From: Cercis canadensis
Taxonomy: Eukaryota; Streptophyta; Magnoliopsida; Fabales; Fabaceae
Length of the DNA: 64,000 nt
Direction of reading: 5' to 3'
Assembly (NCBI GenBank): GCA_003255065.1
Contig: QAOA01005727.1
Span: forward strand, 577,320-641,319
Below are positions 47,351 through 59,240 of the stretch, piece after piece (the first letter of the stretch is position 1; every line of letters starts with the position of its first letter). Below the pieces are notes generated by a model that saw only the letters and a program-made list of their open reading frames with translations, was not told the origin of the DNA and ran no database searches. Both the position numbers and the translations under genes were made by a program.

Positions 47351-48069
47351 GTAATTTTCTTTTCTAACCTTTTCTTTCTTAAATAAAATCTTAATATATA
47401 TGGTTTCTTTACAACACCAATTGGGTCATGCATTTAAGAATTTTTTGATTAGAAAAATGCTGCCTTCAACAAATTGGTGGCTCACAACAGACAAAAACAA
47501 AAGTTGATACTCTGTCCTTTATTTAATTAATTTACTTGCTCCTCAAATACAAACTAATTAATAGGATGCATTACATGGGTTTAGATCAACATAAAATTAG
47601 GGAAATTATATTATAGACAAATGAAATGACTCATACATGATTATGATTAATTTTATTCCTTATCAGTCAATGAGGAGAACCTCTAAATCCCTTAAACAAT
47701 TAACTTAAACCTCTTGACCATGGCCCAAGAAAAATCTACGGGCTAAAGGAAAATAGGGAGAGAATATGCAATGGAGTGCGATAACTGAAAGTTGAGGAAT
47801 TTTATAATGTAAGAGTGTATGGAGGTAAGAAACATGTGCTAGAAAATAGGAAACAACATTTAGAGTTGATGAAAGTAAGTAATGATTTGAAATAATTTAT
47901 GGGAAATTATGTGGGGTACATTTTGTATGATAATGCATATATAATTTCTATATTTTTCTTATGTAGATCTCCCGTTCTCAAGGGATAACTAATACATCAT
48001 ATACACAAGTAGATAAACTTGAATTGAGGCATCTCACATCAAATTTGATAAATAATATGCCTTTTACAG

Positions 48070-48799
48070 AATGAAAGAGTGATTGTGAAGCATTTGGGAA
48101 CTTTAAAGGAGCTCTATGTAGAAGAGCAGCCCAAAATAGAAGGCATCTTGCATCTAGAAAGCCTTCCCATGAATGAGCAATATGTGACATCAAAATTAAG
48201 TTATTTGGAATTGGTCAACTTATTGGAGCTGAGGTATATATTTAAGGGTCCCAAATATTTTCTGAGCCTCCAAAATCTTCGGCAAATCAAAATAAGGGCA
48301 TGCGGGAAATTGAAAGCTGTCTTTTCCATCTCTATTTTGAGAAGCCTGCCACAGTTGGGGTATCTACAAATTGAAGACTGCAAAGAACTGGAGCAAATCA
48401 TTGAAGAGGATAATGAGGAGAATCAAAATCTATCAAATCCTCAATCCCAATCTGTGTGCTTCCCACAGCTAAGTGCACTAATTGTCCTGCGTTGCCACAA
48501 GTTGAAACGTCTCTTCACATTCTGCAAGTTTCCCAAACTAGAGCTATTGTTGATAAAAGATGCCTCTGAGCTGGAGCAAGTATTTGGTTTTGAGCAATGT
48601 GAGAACACACTACCACACGTGTCAGCTGTTCTTCCAAAACTTAAATATCTAATACTTATGAAGCTGCCAACCCTTAGTAACGTCTGTCAAGGGATTGATT
48701 TTCTGACTATTGAATACCGTGTTGTGCATGATTGTCCGAAATTCAATTTGCCTTCAACTATAACTATTGAGGACTTGCGGAAACATTTCAGAAATAAAG
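48070..48799 (+). CDS. NLR unit B exon 3 (LRR)
   Basis: Opens NERVIVKHLGTLKELYVEEQ after acceptor ttttacag; LRR segments follow as in unit A with substitutions (LQNLRQIKIRACGKLKAVFS). Ends RNK plus one base before gtacac, phase 1, 730 nt. No stop inside. Confidence 0.78.
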
Positions 48800-49064
48800 G
48801 TACACACTATGCATCGTTCATTTATTTTTTGCATTTATTTGTAGCTGGCAATAAATATATCTTTATTGGAAAGAATCAGATCTTCTTAGCACTACAATAA
48901 TAGAGGCATGGTATGATTTAGCAAATTTCTCAAAATTCTTTTAAACAAAAAATGATAAATCGTGACTTGACATCCAGATTTTTTTTTAGAACGGTCAATC
49001 ACATCACTCTAAAAAGACTTGGCCTTACAATACAATTGCTAATGCTTATAAATATGCATTGTAG

Positions 49065-49261
49065 GAATTCAAATTGGTGGACTTGGAGCTGGGCAATTGC
49101 GCTCAATATTTAATCAAATGATTGAATCCCTTGAAGATTCTAAACTCAAAGAGAACCCCAGTGAAAATCCAACACTAGATACCACTTCTCATCTTCAAAA
49201 TGACCATGAGTCTGAACTTGAAGCAGCATTAGTTTGTGAGCCACCTTCTTCACAATCACAG
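49065..49261 (+). CDS. NLR unit B exon 4
   Basis: 197 nt, begins with the 2 bases that complete the exon 3 codon: IQIGGLGAGQLRSIFNQMIE, then the acidic linker ending EPPSSQSQ and a gttaat donor in phase 0. Confidence 0.72.
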
Positions 49262-49355
49262 GTTAATCCTTAGACAATATGGCTGATAATAGCATGAAAT
49301 GATGAGTTCATTACAAAAGGAAATTACACCTTAATTTCTCTGGTTTTCTATGCAG

Positions 49356-49475
49356 TGGATTAAAGAAACAGATGATCATAAAGCAGAGAAGGTTGTTGTA
49401 GCAACATCAACTGATTCAAAACAAGGGAATCCATTGACATGACCATTAGACAAAACAAAGGAGTTATCATCAAAG
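49356..49475 (+). pseudogene. NLR unit B exon 5, with TGA
   Basis: Same 40-codon cassette as in unit A, phase 0 both sides, but codon 29 is TGA (49440-49442) where unit A has AGG and unit C has GGA. As an exact multiple of three it could be skipped without a frameshift, which would bypass the stop. Confidence 0.72.
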
Positions 49476-49849
49476 GTAACATTATTGTCCTTTTTTGTCT
49501 TCATATAACTAATTAGTGAAGTTAAGTTATCAAGCAAATTCTTAATAATCTTTTTTTTGGGGTTTTGCTCTGATTCTAAAAGAAACAGAGAACGAAATTG
49601 TTCAAAGATGTCCAGCTCTGTCTCTACACTACAGAAACTTCATTTCTCATTCTCGTCCTTCAGAAATTTAAAATAGTCTATTTATATTCCAATTACAACC
49701 ATTTAACAGCTGACAAGTGGCAAAACTCAACACAAAACGCTAACTAAATTAGACATTAGTTACAGCAAATGATTGAATGATAATGGCAACAAATGTTGAG
49801 TTCTTTACAAAAAGAAATGACACCTTAATTCCCCTATTGATCTACGCAG

Positions 49850-52566
49850 AGGATTAAAGAAACAGTGGGACAATGTGCACAAGAGGATCCTAAATTAGAG
49901 AAAGCTGTAGTAGCAACAACATCATCAACTGATTCAAAACCAAGGAGTCCATTTACTGGACCATTAGTCAAAACAATTGAATTATCTCTGCAGGTAAATT
50001 TATTGTCCGCATTTGGTCTTTGTATAAGTAATTAATGAAGTTAAATTATTAAGGAACTACTTAATATATATTTTGCTTTGGTTTTGCTCAGATTCAAAAA
50101 GAAATAGATAAGAAAATTGTTCAAAAATATCCTGCATCAGAAGAACCAGCAATGGCAACTTCATCAACTCCTTCTCAGGAAATTGAAATTGAAATTCCTC
50201 AGGAAACTAATGTATGAGTCATTTAATTATGCACATACCATTATAATTTAATTATCAAAGAATAGTGTGTTTGAATATACAACATAATAGAAATTAAAGC
50301 TTATTTATCGTTTTGTGCCACACAGACAATTAAACAAACCATGGACCAAGAGGGATCTAAATTAGAGAATGCTATGCTCAAGGAATTATCTCCACAGGCA
50401 AGTTTGTTGTCGTTTTCAATATGCAAATAGTCGCATAATAAATAGCTTAAATTTACACCTTTTCGTTTATTCCTTTTCCTATAGGAATTGGCCAAAGAGG
50501 AATCAATGAATGAAACAATCAACAAAGATCAACAAGGACTTGGAGAAATGAGATCTGAAATATATTCTAATGATTCAAAGAATGATAAACAAAGTAAAGT
50601 GGTAAGTTTTCACTATTGAATGGCTAAAACTGTTGAAGGGATGATTTAGGGTAGGAGACACATAATCATAAGTGTAATAAAAGGATTTAACAGCCAAAAT
50701 CAGATTCTGCACTTTCTGCAAAGTTATACGGCAAGCGTGAGAAGTAGAGAGCCTTGTGTTTCCTCTCTAGAAACGTTATCCTTCACTCTCATCCTTTAGC
50801 AACTTACAATACCCTATTAATATTGCAACTACAACCATTTATTAGTTGGAGAGTAGCAAATACACAGTACACAATGGTAACTAAATTAGACATGAGTTAC
50901 AGCTATTGAACAAAAATAACTAGCAGTAAAATTCTAACTTTTATGTAACCGAAAAAAAAAAAGTCTTACTTTCATTCACAGTACATTACATCTAACTAAA
51001 ACTAATGCCCTTTGCTGGTTTATCTTTGATTAGGAGTTGGTGCAAGAGGAATCAAGGACATGTACAAGCATGACAGAGCAACAGGCACTTAGAGAAACAA
51101 TATCTTATATGCATTCTAATGATTCATTAAATATAAAGATATACTGTCAATGAAAAATTCAACTTACATATCTTTTGGTGCTTCACAGAGCATTAAAGGA
51201 AATGTTCAAGGGGATCCTACACCAGAAAAAGATAAAATGATAACTTCATCTTCTTATTCAGAACCACAGAACACAGTGTCAGGGCTATTAGTTACATCCA
51301 CACAAGTAAGTTTAATGCATTCATTTTAGCTTGTTTTCTTCCTTATTTATTCATGAAGTTAACCAACAAAGCAACATGGTTATATCCTTTTGTTTCACTC
51401 AGGTTATTAGAGAAACAGAGAAGAAAAATCAGCAAGAGTATTCTGCATCAGAGAAACCAGCAATGGCAACTTGCTCAACTCCATCTCTAAACCCTTCGGC
51501 TATATCTTCTAATGAAGTACAGAATTCTCTAGAACCTATGATGAATATATAATAGTTCTGGACTTACAACAACAAAGAAACTACAAATTATTCTCTCTTT
51601 TTTTTTTTCCCCCATACAGGTTATTGAAGCTACCATAGTAACTCTGTCAACTGATTCAGAACCATTAGTTTTTCCACAGGTAAATTCATTGCATCCTTCC
51701 AAATATTGAATGAACTGTTAATCTCATGAGAAATGAACGAAAATAACTAGCAGTAAAATTCAAACATTCATGTAACCAAAAAGAATAAAAAATTTCTTAC
51801 TTTCATAAAAAGTACATTAGATTTATCTAAAACTAATATCCTTTTCTGGATTATCTTTGTATAGGAGTTGGTGCTAGAAGAGTCAAGAAAATATACAATC
51901 ATGACAGAGCAACAGGCACTTGAACAAACGATATCTAATATACATTCTACTGCTTTATTAAATATTAAGGTATACTATCAATGAAAAATCTAACTTACAT
52001 ATCCATGCTACTTTGCAGAGCATTCAAGGAGATCCTACACCAGAAAAGGATAAATTTGGAACTTTATCTTCTCATTTAGAATTACGGGCCTTAGCACCAG
52101 GGCCATTAGTTACTCCTATGCCTAAAACACCCTCACAAGTAAGTTTATTGAATTCATTTTAAGTTGCCCTTTTGCTTCTTTTTAACTTGCTATTTGTGTT
52201 GGTTGAAAAGAATCAATCTTTTTTTGTTTATTAAAACATGATATTGTTTATTAATGATGTTAATTTATTATTGTCTTTTGGCTTCACTCAGCATATTAAA
52301 GAGACAGAGAAGGAAATTTTGCAAAATTTTCCTGCATCAGAGAAACCAGCAATGGCAACTTCATCAATTCCATCTCCAAGCCCTTCAGCTATGCTTCTGC
52401 AGAAGACAATTTCACTTGTAAGTTTACAGGTATCTTTTCTGTAGTAAAATATATGAAATTGTTCAAAAGCTAAGACTAACACCTTTGTCCTTATTCATTA
52501 TTTCATACGCATGGCCAAAAAACAATTCATGATTTCATACAGGAATTGGTGGATGAACAAATTTAG
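49850..52566 (+). CDS. NLR unit B run of small polar cassette exons
   Basis: Twelve short exons, each with splice-like borders and nearly all multiples of three in phase 0: 49850-49993, 50092-50211, 50326-50397 (GC donor), 50485-50601, 51034-51138 (donor mutated to at), 51189-51305, 51403-51516, 51620-51679, 51865-51969, 52019-52138, 52292-52417, 52543-52566. They fall into classes: KETEK...PASEKPAMATSSTPS, SIKGNVQGDPTPEKDK, ELVQEES...MTEQQAL, and ATxVTLSTDSEP. Low complexity, rich in S, T, E, P and K; no fold recognised. The last meets TAG at 52564-52566. The run is cut by the N gap, and the terminal coiled-coil exon seen in unit C may lie in it or be lost. Confidence 0.65.
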
Positions 52567-52654
52567 TACTGAACCAATTGCCACCAACCAACATCAGCCA
52601 CTTGGAGAAACCGAAATCACTACAGAAATTCCTCAGAGTTAATATATCTCCGAA

Positions 52655-53436
52655 NNNNNNNNNNNNNNNNNNNNNNNNNNNNNNNNNNNNNNNNNNNNNN
52701 NNNNNNNNNNNNNNNNNNNNNNNNNNNNNNNNNNNNNNNNNNNNNNNNNNNNNNNNNNNNNNNNNNNNNNNNNNNNNNNNNNNNNNNNNNNNNNNNNNNN
52801 NNNNNNNNNNNNNNNNNNNNNNNNNNNNNNNNNNNNNNNNNNNNNNNNNNNNNNNNNNNNNNNNNNNNNNNNNNNNNNNNNNNNNNNNNNNNNNNNNNNN
52901 NNNNNNNNNNNNNNNNNNNNNNNNNNNNNNNNNNNNNNNNNNNNNNNNNNNNNNNNNNNNNNNNNNNNNNNNNNNNNNNNNNNNNNNNNNNNNNNNNNNN
53001 NNNNNNNNNNNNNNNNNNNNNNNNNNNNNNNNNNNNNNNNNNNNNNNNNNNNNNNNNNNNNNNNNNNNNNNNNNNNNNNNNNNNNNNNNNNNNNNNNNNN
53101 NNNNNNNNNNNNNNNNNNNNNNNNNNNNNNNNNNNNNNNNNNNNNNNNNNNNNNNNNNNNNNNNNNNNNNNNNNNNNNNNNNNNNNNNNNNNNNNNNNNN
53201 NNNNNNNNNNNNNNNNNNNNNNNNNNNNNNNNNNNNNNNNNNNNNNNNNNNNNNNNNNNNNNNNNNNNNNNNNNNNNNNNNNNNNNNNNNNNNNNNNNNN
53301 NNNNNNNNNNNNNNNNNNNNNNNNNNNNNNNNNNNNNNNNNNNNNNNNNNNNNNNNNNNNNNNNNNNNNNNNNNNNNNNNNNNNNNNNNNNNNNNNNNNN
53401 NNNNNNNNNNNNNNNNNNNNNNNNNNNNNNNNNNNN
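52655..53436. other. Assembly gap (782 N)
   Basis: No sequence. The left edge (ending atatctccgaa) matches 61290 in unit C, where tgaagtgcataatg follows; the right edge is the leader of unit C. The promoter of unit C and the 3' end of unit B fall here. Confidence 0.99.
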
Positions 53437-53490
53437 ATAAATATTTATTGGGATCAACTCTTACTATATAATTTGCTGACCTTGATTTAG

Positions 53491-54891
53491 ATGGCGGGCA
53501 TCCCTGAGAGTGTGGCAACCAACATTGTTCAGAGATTAGTGGACAGAGCAATAGATGAAGCTTATTATCTATGCTGTTTCAAGAAAATTGCTGAACACTT
53601 TGAAGAGGAAAAGAAAACATTGGAAGCAAAACGAAGAGATATGCAGAAATATATTGACAACAGAAAATTGGTTTATGGTAAGCTTTTGGAGGCACTAAAA
53701 AATGACGACAGTTATAAGATTGCACTGCAGGGGATGGGGGGATCAGGTAAAACCAGAATGGTAATTGACGTGGGTGAAAAAGTACAAAAAAAAAAGCTTT
53801 TTGAGAAAGTCATCTTTGTTGTTGTGTCCAATAATCCAGATGTTAAGAAGATTCAAGATGAAATTGCAAGGCCTTTGGGTTTGGAATTCAAACAAGAAGA
53901 AAACGATTTAGAGAGAGCAAAGAAGCTCTGGCTGAGGTTAACTAATGGTGAAAAGATACTTATAATACTAGATGATGTTTGGGAAAAGCTCAAATTTGAA
54001 GACGTCGGGATTCCACGTGATCACAATCACAAGGGTTGTCGTGTTCTTTTAACTACTCGCAACTTGAATGTTTGTCGTTTAATGGGATGCCAAGATTCTA
54101 CCATTCGGCTGGATATCTTATCTGAACATGAAGCTTGGGATTTCTTCAAAAAGCATTCAGGTATTAATGATAATTCCTCCAAGAAATTGAAGGATAGGGC
54201 TGAAAAAATTGCAAAAGAATGTAAAGGCTTACCAGTTGCACTTGCAGCAGTAGCAAGCACTTTAAAGAACCAGCCTCTTGAAGATTGGAATGCAGCTTTG
54301 AAAAGCTTGAGAAATCCTAGACCAATTGATATTACTAATCATGAACTCAAAGAAGTTTACAAAAGTTTGAAAGTAAGCTATGATTTTCTAAATAATGAAT
54401 ATGCGCAGGAGCTCTTCAAGCTCTGTTCTTTGTTCCCTGAAGATTATGAAATCCCTTTAGAAGCTTTGACCAGGTTTGCTATAGGATTGGGACTATTTGG
54501 GGAGATTGATTCATACGGAACAGCAAGGGATGACGTGCATAGAGCTAAAAAAAGGCTAATAGAATCTTGTTTATTGATGGAAACTGACAAAGGAAGACAT
54601 GTGAAGATGCATGATTTGATACGTGATGTGGCCAACCTAATAGCAAACAATGAGATTCAGTTGATTGTAGGGCCGGAATGGAATTTGGGTAATATTGAAA
54701 AACAGAGGGCAGTGAGATATTTGTATTGCCAAAACATGATCAACTTTCTTGAACAATTGCCATGTCCCAAACTTGAGACTCTATTAGTTAACATAGATAA
54801 AGAAGATTCCTTGGAAGTACCAAAGGCATTTTTTGAAGGAATGATTGATCTCAAAGTTCTGGCTCTATGGAGAAGGGATTTGTGGAGTTGA
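53491..54891 (+). CDS. CC(truncated)-NB-ARC protein, unit C exon 1 first part
   Basis: 466 codons closely related to unit A. The CC region is shortened: after MQKYID the frame jumps to NRKLVYGKLLEALKN, an in-frame loss of 276 nt (92 codons, unit A residues about 57-149) including the CFYGWC stretch. The deletion ends lie in similar sequence (attgacaac / tttgacagc). NB-ARC is complete: GMGGSGKTR P-loop (Arg for the last Thr), LIILDDVW, GLPVAL, RNBS-D, and MHD within HVKMHDLIRDV. TGA at 54889-54891 (WS then stop) ends it just as the LRR begins; unit B has Gln near this point. If translated it would be a receptor without LRR; otherwise it is a pseudogene. Confidence 0.85.
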   Translation: MAGIPESVATNIVQRLVDRAIDEAYYLCCFKKIAEHFEEEKKTLEAKRRDMQKYIDNRKLVYGKLLEALKNDDSYKIALQGMGGSGKTRMVIDVGEKVQKKKLFEKVIFVVVSNNPDVKKIQDEIARPLGLEFKQEENDLERAKKLWLRLTNGEKILIILDDVWEKLKFEDVGIPRDHNHKGCRVLLTTRNLNVCRLMGCQDSTIRLDILSEHEAWDFFKKHSGINDNSSKKLKDRAEKIAKECKGLPVALAAVASTLKNQPLEDWNAALKSLRNPRPIDITNHELKEVYKSLKVSYDFLNNEYAQELFKLCSLFPEDYEIPLEALTRFAIGLGLFGEIDSYGTARDDVHRAKKRLIESCLLMETDKGRHVKMHDLIRDVANLIANNEIQLIVGPEWNLGNIEKQRAVRYLYCQNMINFLEQLPCPKLETLLVNIDKEDSLEVPKAFFEGMIDLKVLALWRRDLWS

Positions 54892-55944
54892 TCAACCCTA
54901 AAGTTGCCACGATCAATTGAGTTGTTGGAAGGTCTCCGAACTTTATGCCTAACAAATTCAAAATTTGAAGACATCTCTGTTCTGAAGAAACTACAAAGAC
55001 TTGAGACTCTCGAGTTGATAAGATGTTTAATCAATGAACTGCCCAATGAAATTATGGAATTGGAAAAATTAAGATTGTTGAAATTAGAAGACTGTGAAAT
55101 TAAAAGGAATCCAGTTAAAGTGATTGGCAGACTTTTCCAAATAGAAGAGTTGCATTTTGTGGGTAACTTCGGACCAAACTGGGAGTTTACTGGTGGACTT
55201 GTTGCTGATTTATTTGATAAAGACAACATCTCACCAAAATTGCAGAGGTATCATATATCTCTAGAAAATGCTCCTCATAGATATGGATGTTTCAGCATAA
55301 CAAATTCAGTATCAAAAGGTGTAGGTATTGAACAATTCTTGATTGAATCCATCTCAAATACAACAATTAAGCATATGATACAAAGAGCAGAGTATCTTGG
55401 CTTAAAGGAAACTCAAGGAGGTTATAAAAGTGTTATCCCTGCCTTAGTTGAAGCAATAGGAGGAGACATGAATGAATTGACTGAACTTGTGCTTGATACC
55501 TATTCTGGGATGGAGTATCTGATTGATACTTCTGGTCGTCCATCTTCGATAGGAAACATCTTCTCCAAATTGATTAAGCTAGAACTTACAGAAATGTGTG
55601 ATCTGAAAGAATTATGCCATGGTCATCAAACTCCTCCTGACTTATTTGAGAAGTTACAATCACTAGATATACAACGATGCAGCAAACTCCGTAGCAGGCT
55701 ACTTGTGAGGAACTTGAATCTAAGAAGACTTGAGGAACTGTATGTGGAAGATTGTCCAGAGCTGACATCTCTTTTCACATTTTCTACTGCTCAAAGTCTA
55801 GTGGAGCTAAAACGGCTGAGAATAACAGAGTGCAAGGAATTGAAATACATAATAACAGAGGACAGAGAGGAAGGAGAGGAAATAGTTCAGGATCAGAATG
55901 AAGATTGTCCCAAGGCAAGACAGCATGACAACAACACCTCATCG
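54892..55944 (+). pseudogene. NLR unit C exon 1, LRR part after the stop
   Basis: The same frame continues after the TGA (STLKLPRSIELLEGLRTLCL) with intact LRRs to DNNTSS and the gtactc donor (55945). It is open for over 350 codons (from ATG 54904). From about 55605 on it is almost base-for-base unit A, whereas upstream it differs at many sites (HISLENAPHRYGC versus RISLENAANYSRC). Confidence 0.85.
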
Positions 55945-56420
55945 GTACTCCACTCTGTCACATTCTATTTACATTAAATCTCCGTTCTTCTTCTTTCAAT
56001 AACCTAAAGAAAACGTTTCATTCCCTCTGTCACCTCACAGGCCCTATTCCTTGATGTATGATGATATATAACCTTTATATTTGTTTATCATTTTAACTCC
56101 TGTGTACTTCCTTTTAAATTTGTTGTGTGTTGGCTTAATCATAACATTTCCTCTATACTCTTTGTTAATTTGTTTCTTACAATTGGAATGAAAAAGGTTT
56201 TCTTTGAGTTTTGTGAATTCCATTAATTCTCATGATTTTAAATAAAAAAAATTATATAAATTTAATTGGAGCAATTAATAAGAAAGTAACTTCTAGAATA
56301 AAACTTCTCAACTCTATATAAAAATGACAAATGTTGTAACTTTAAAAAATAATACCAAATAAAATACATATTACAAGAGACATTTTAGTTTGACTTAACA
56401 AGAATTTTTTATTTTGTAAG

Positions 56421-57052
56421 GACTACTGATCTCAAATTCAGAACAACTTTGCTTAGCACAATGTCTTTAGAAGCAATCATTGGCACTGTGCAAGGTTAAA
56501 AAGATGGAAATAGATAGGTGTCCAAATTTAACATCATTGTTTACTCTATCGGTTGCCTCAACAATAATGCTTGAAGAATTGACAATTTAGAGTTGTGATG
56601 GAATGAAGCAGATAATAACAGATGGAGGAGATTACCAAAATCACAAGAACAACAAGTTTATCTTCCCAAAATTAAAAGAGATTGTGGTCAAGAACTGCAG
56701 CGTATTGGAATTTTTATTTCCAGCCAGCTTTTTTGAAAACCTTCTACATCTGAAGTCTATCTCCATCGAAGCAGCTCCTGAGTTGAAATATGTGTTTGGG
56801 CAATTTCATCGTGAAGATAATTTATCTCATCAGAATGATAATCTTAAGATTCAAATTGATCTCCCTGCATTGGGCCATATCTTTTTGAGGAATCTGCCAA
56901 AGATCATTAGCATTTGCCCCAACAACTTTTATGCCACATGCCCATCTCTGAAGTCATTTATGCTAAGGGATTGTCCATTGCTGAGCATCACATCTATAAG
57001 TGATTTCGTGATTCATAATGACACAAGGCAACTGGACCACATAACCACAAAG
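56421..57052 (+). pseudogene. NLR unit C exon 2 (LRR), same two TAG codons as unit A
   Basis: TAG at 56468-56470 and 56588-56590, identical in place to unit A. Sequence identical to unit A over most of its length, with a visible change of SDFMIHND to SDFVIHND. Same splice possibilities as in unit A (acceptors at the AG of either TAG, phase 0). Confidence 0.7.
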
Positions 57053-57703
57053 GTAATTTTCTTTTCTGACCTTTTCTTTCTTAAATAAAATCTTAATATA
57101 TATGGTTTCTTTACAACACCAATTGGGTCATACATTTAAGAATTTTTTGATTAGAAAAATGCTGCCTTCAACAAACTGGTGGCTCACAACAGACAAAAAC
57201 AAAAGCTGATACTCTGTCCTTTATTTAATTAATTTACTTGCTCCTCAAATACAAACTAATTAATAGGATGCATTACATGGGTTTAGATCAACATAAAATT
57301 AGGGAAATTATATTATAGACAAATGAAATGACTCATACAGGATTATGTTTAATTTTATTCCTTATCAGTCAATGAAGAGAACCTCTAAATCCCTTAAACA
57401 ATTAACTTAAACCTCTTGACCATGGCCCAAGAAAAATCTACGGGCTGAAGGAAAATAGGGAGAGAATATGCAATGGAGTCCGATAACTGAAAGTTGAGGA
57501 ATTTTATAATTTATGAGTGTATGGAGGTAAGAAACATGTGCTAGAAAATAGGAAACAACATTTAGAGTTGATGAAAGTAACTAATGATTTGAAATAATTT
57601 ATGGGAAATTATGTGGGGTACATTTTGTATGACAATACATATATAATTTCTATTTTCTCTTATATAGACCACTCTTCCTCAAGGGATAACTAATATATCA
57701 TAT

Positions 57704-57899
57704 TGTTAATATTTATGAGTGGGCCTCACCATGCAAGTCTTCATATTTGTGGAGAGTGTTGTGTGAGATATAAAGTGTGCCACTTGTGTCCAAAATGCCT
57801 AACGCATTTGGACTTGTGACACTTCACTTTATATACTCTTTGTCTTTCTCTTTTTTTTATCAATGTGGGACTTTGCTCCCACTCTTTCATTTTCCAACA
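57704..57899. mobile_element. Solo LTR in unit C intron 2
   Basis: A 196-bp insert starts TGTTAATATTTATGAG and ends TTTTCCAACA (TG...CA ends), flanked by the 5-bp direct repeat CATAT at 57699-57703 and 57900-57904. Units A and B have the uninterrupted site (atatcatatacacaag). It contains tcaatgtgggactttg, common in plant LTRs. Ends, target duplication and lack of an internal region fit a solo LTR of a small LTR retrotransposon or TRIM. It is on neither strand for certain. Confidence 0.82.
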
Positions 57900-57971
57900 C
57901 ATATACACAAGTAGATAAACTTGAATTGAGGTCTCTCAAATCAAATTTGACAAATAATATGCATTTTACAG

Positions 57972-58677
57972 GATTTAGGAGTGATTGTGAAGCATTTGAG
58001 ATCTTTAGAGAAGGTCTTTGTAATTGAGCAGCCCAAAATAGAAGGGATCTTGCATCTAGAATGCCTTCCCATGAATGAGCAATATGTGGCATCAAAATTA
58101 AGTTGTTTGGAATTGTTCAACTTATTGGAGCTGAGGTATATATTTATGGGTCCCAAACATTTTCTGAGCCTCCAAAATCTTGAGAAAATTACAATAAGCG
58201 GATGCAGGAAATTGAAAGTTATCTTTTCTGCCGCTATTTTGAGAAGCCTGCCACAGTTGTGGTTTCTAGGAATTATAGAATGCAGGGAATTGGAGCAAAT
58301 CATTGAAGAAGAAAATGAGGAGAAACAAAATCTATCAAATCCTCAATCCCAATCTGTGTGCTTCCCACAGCTAAGTGCACTAATTGTCATGCATTGCCAC
58401 AAGTTGAAACGTCTCTTCACATTTCGCGAGTTTCCAAAACTAGAGCTATTGTTGATAAAAGAAGCCTCTGAGCAATGTGAGAACACACAACCACAAGTGT
58501 CAGCTGTGCTTCCAAAACTTAAATATCTAATACTTATGAAGCTGCTAACCCTTACTAACGTCTGTCAAGGGATTGATTTTCTGACTATTGAATACCGTGT
58601 TGTGCATGATTGTCCGAAATTCCATTTGCCTTCTACTATAACTACTGAGGACTTGGGGCAACATATCAGAGATGAAG
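57972..58677 (+). CDS. NLR unit C exon 3 (LRR)
   Basis: Opens DLGVIVKHLRSLEKVFVIEQ; 706 nt, 24 nt shorter than units A and B because KEASE is joined directly to QCENTQ (loss of LEQVFGFE, one LRR segment shortened in frame). Ends RDE plus one base before gtacac, phase 1. No internal stop. Confidence 0.78.
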
Positions 58678-58944
58678 GTACACACTATGCATCATTCATA
58701 TATTTTTTGTATTTATTTGTAGCTGGCAATAAATATATCTTTATTGGAAAGAATCAGATCTTCCTAGCACTACAATAAAAGAGGCATGGCATGATTTAGC
58801 AAAATTTCTCAAAATTCTTTTAAGCAAAAAATGATAAATCGTGACTTGACATCTAGATTTTTATTTTAGAACGGTCAATCACATCACTCTAAAAAGACTT
58901 GGCCTTACCATACAATTGCTAATGCTTATAAATATGCATTGTAG

Positions 58945-59147
58945 ACATTGAAATTGGTGAACTTGATCATTGGGAATTGCGCTCAATGATTGAACTCGAT
59001 CAAGTGATTGAATTCGATGAAGATTCTGAACTCAAAGAGAACCCCAGTGAAAATCTAACACTAGATACCACTTCGCATCTTCAAAATGACCACAAGTCTG
59101 AAGTTGAACCAGCATTAGTTTGTGAGCCACCTTCTTCACAATCACAG
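58945..59147 (+). CDS. NLR unit C exon 4
   Basis: 203 nt: IEIGELDHWELRSMIELDQV and DEDSELKENPSENLTLD to EPPSSQSQ, donor gttaat, phase 0. It is 6 nt longer than in units A and B. Confidence 0.74.
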
Positions 59148-59240
59148 GTTAATCTTAGACTGTATGACTGATAATAGCATGAAATGATGAGTTCATTACA
59201 AAAGGAAATTACACCTGAATTTCTCTGGTTTTCTATGCAG

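Noticed and set aside
52535..53551. Long frames across 52655-53436
   Set aside because: They consist almost wholly of N.
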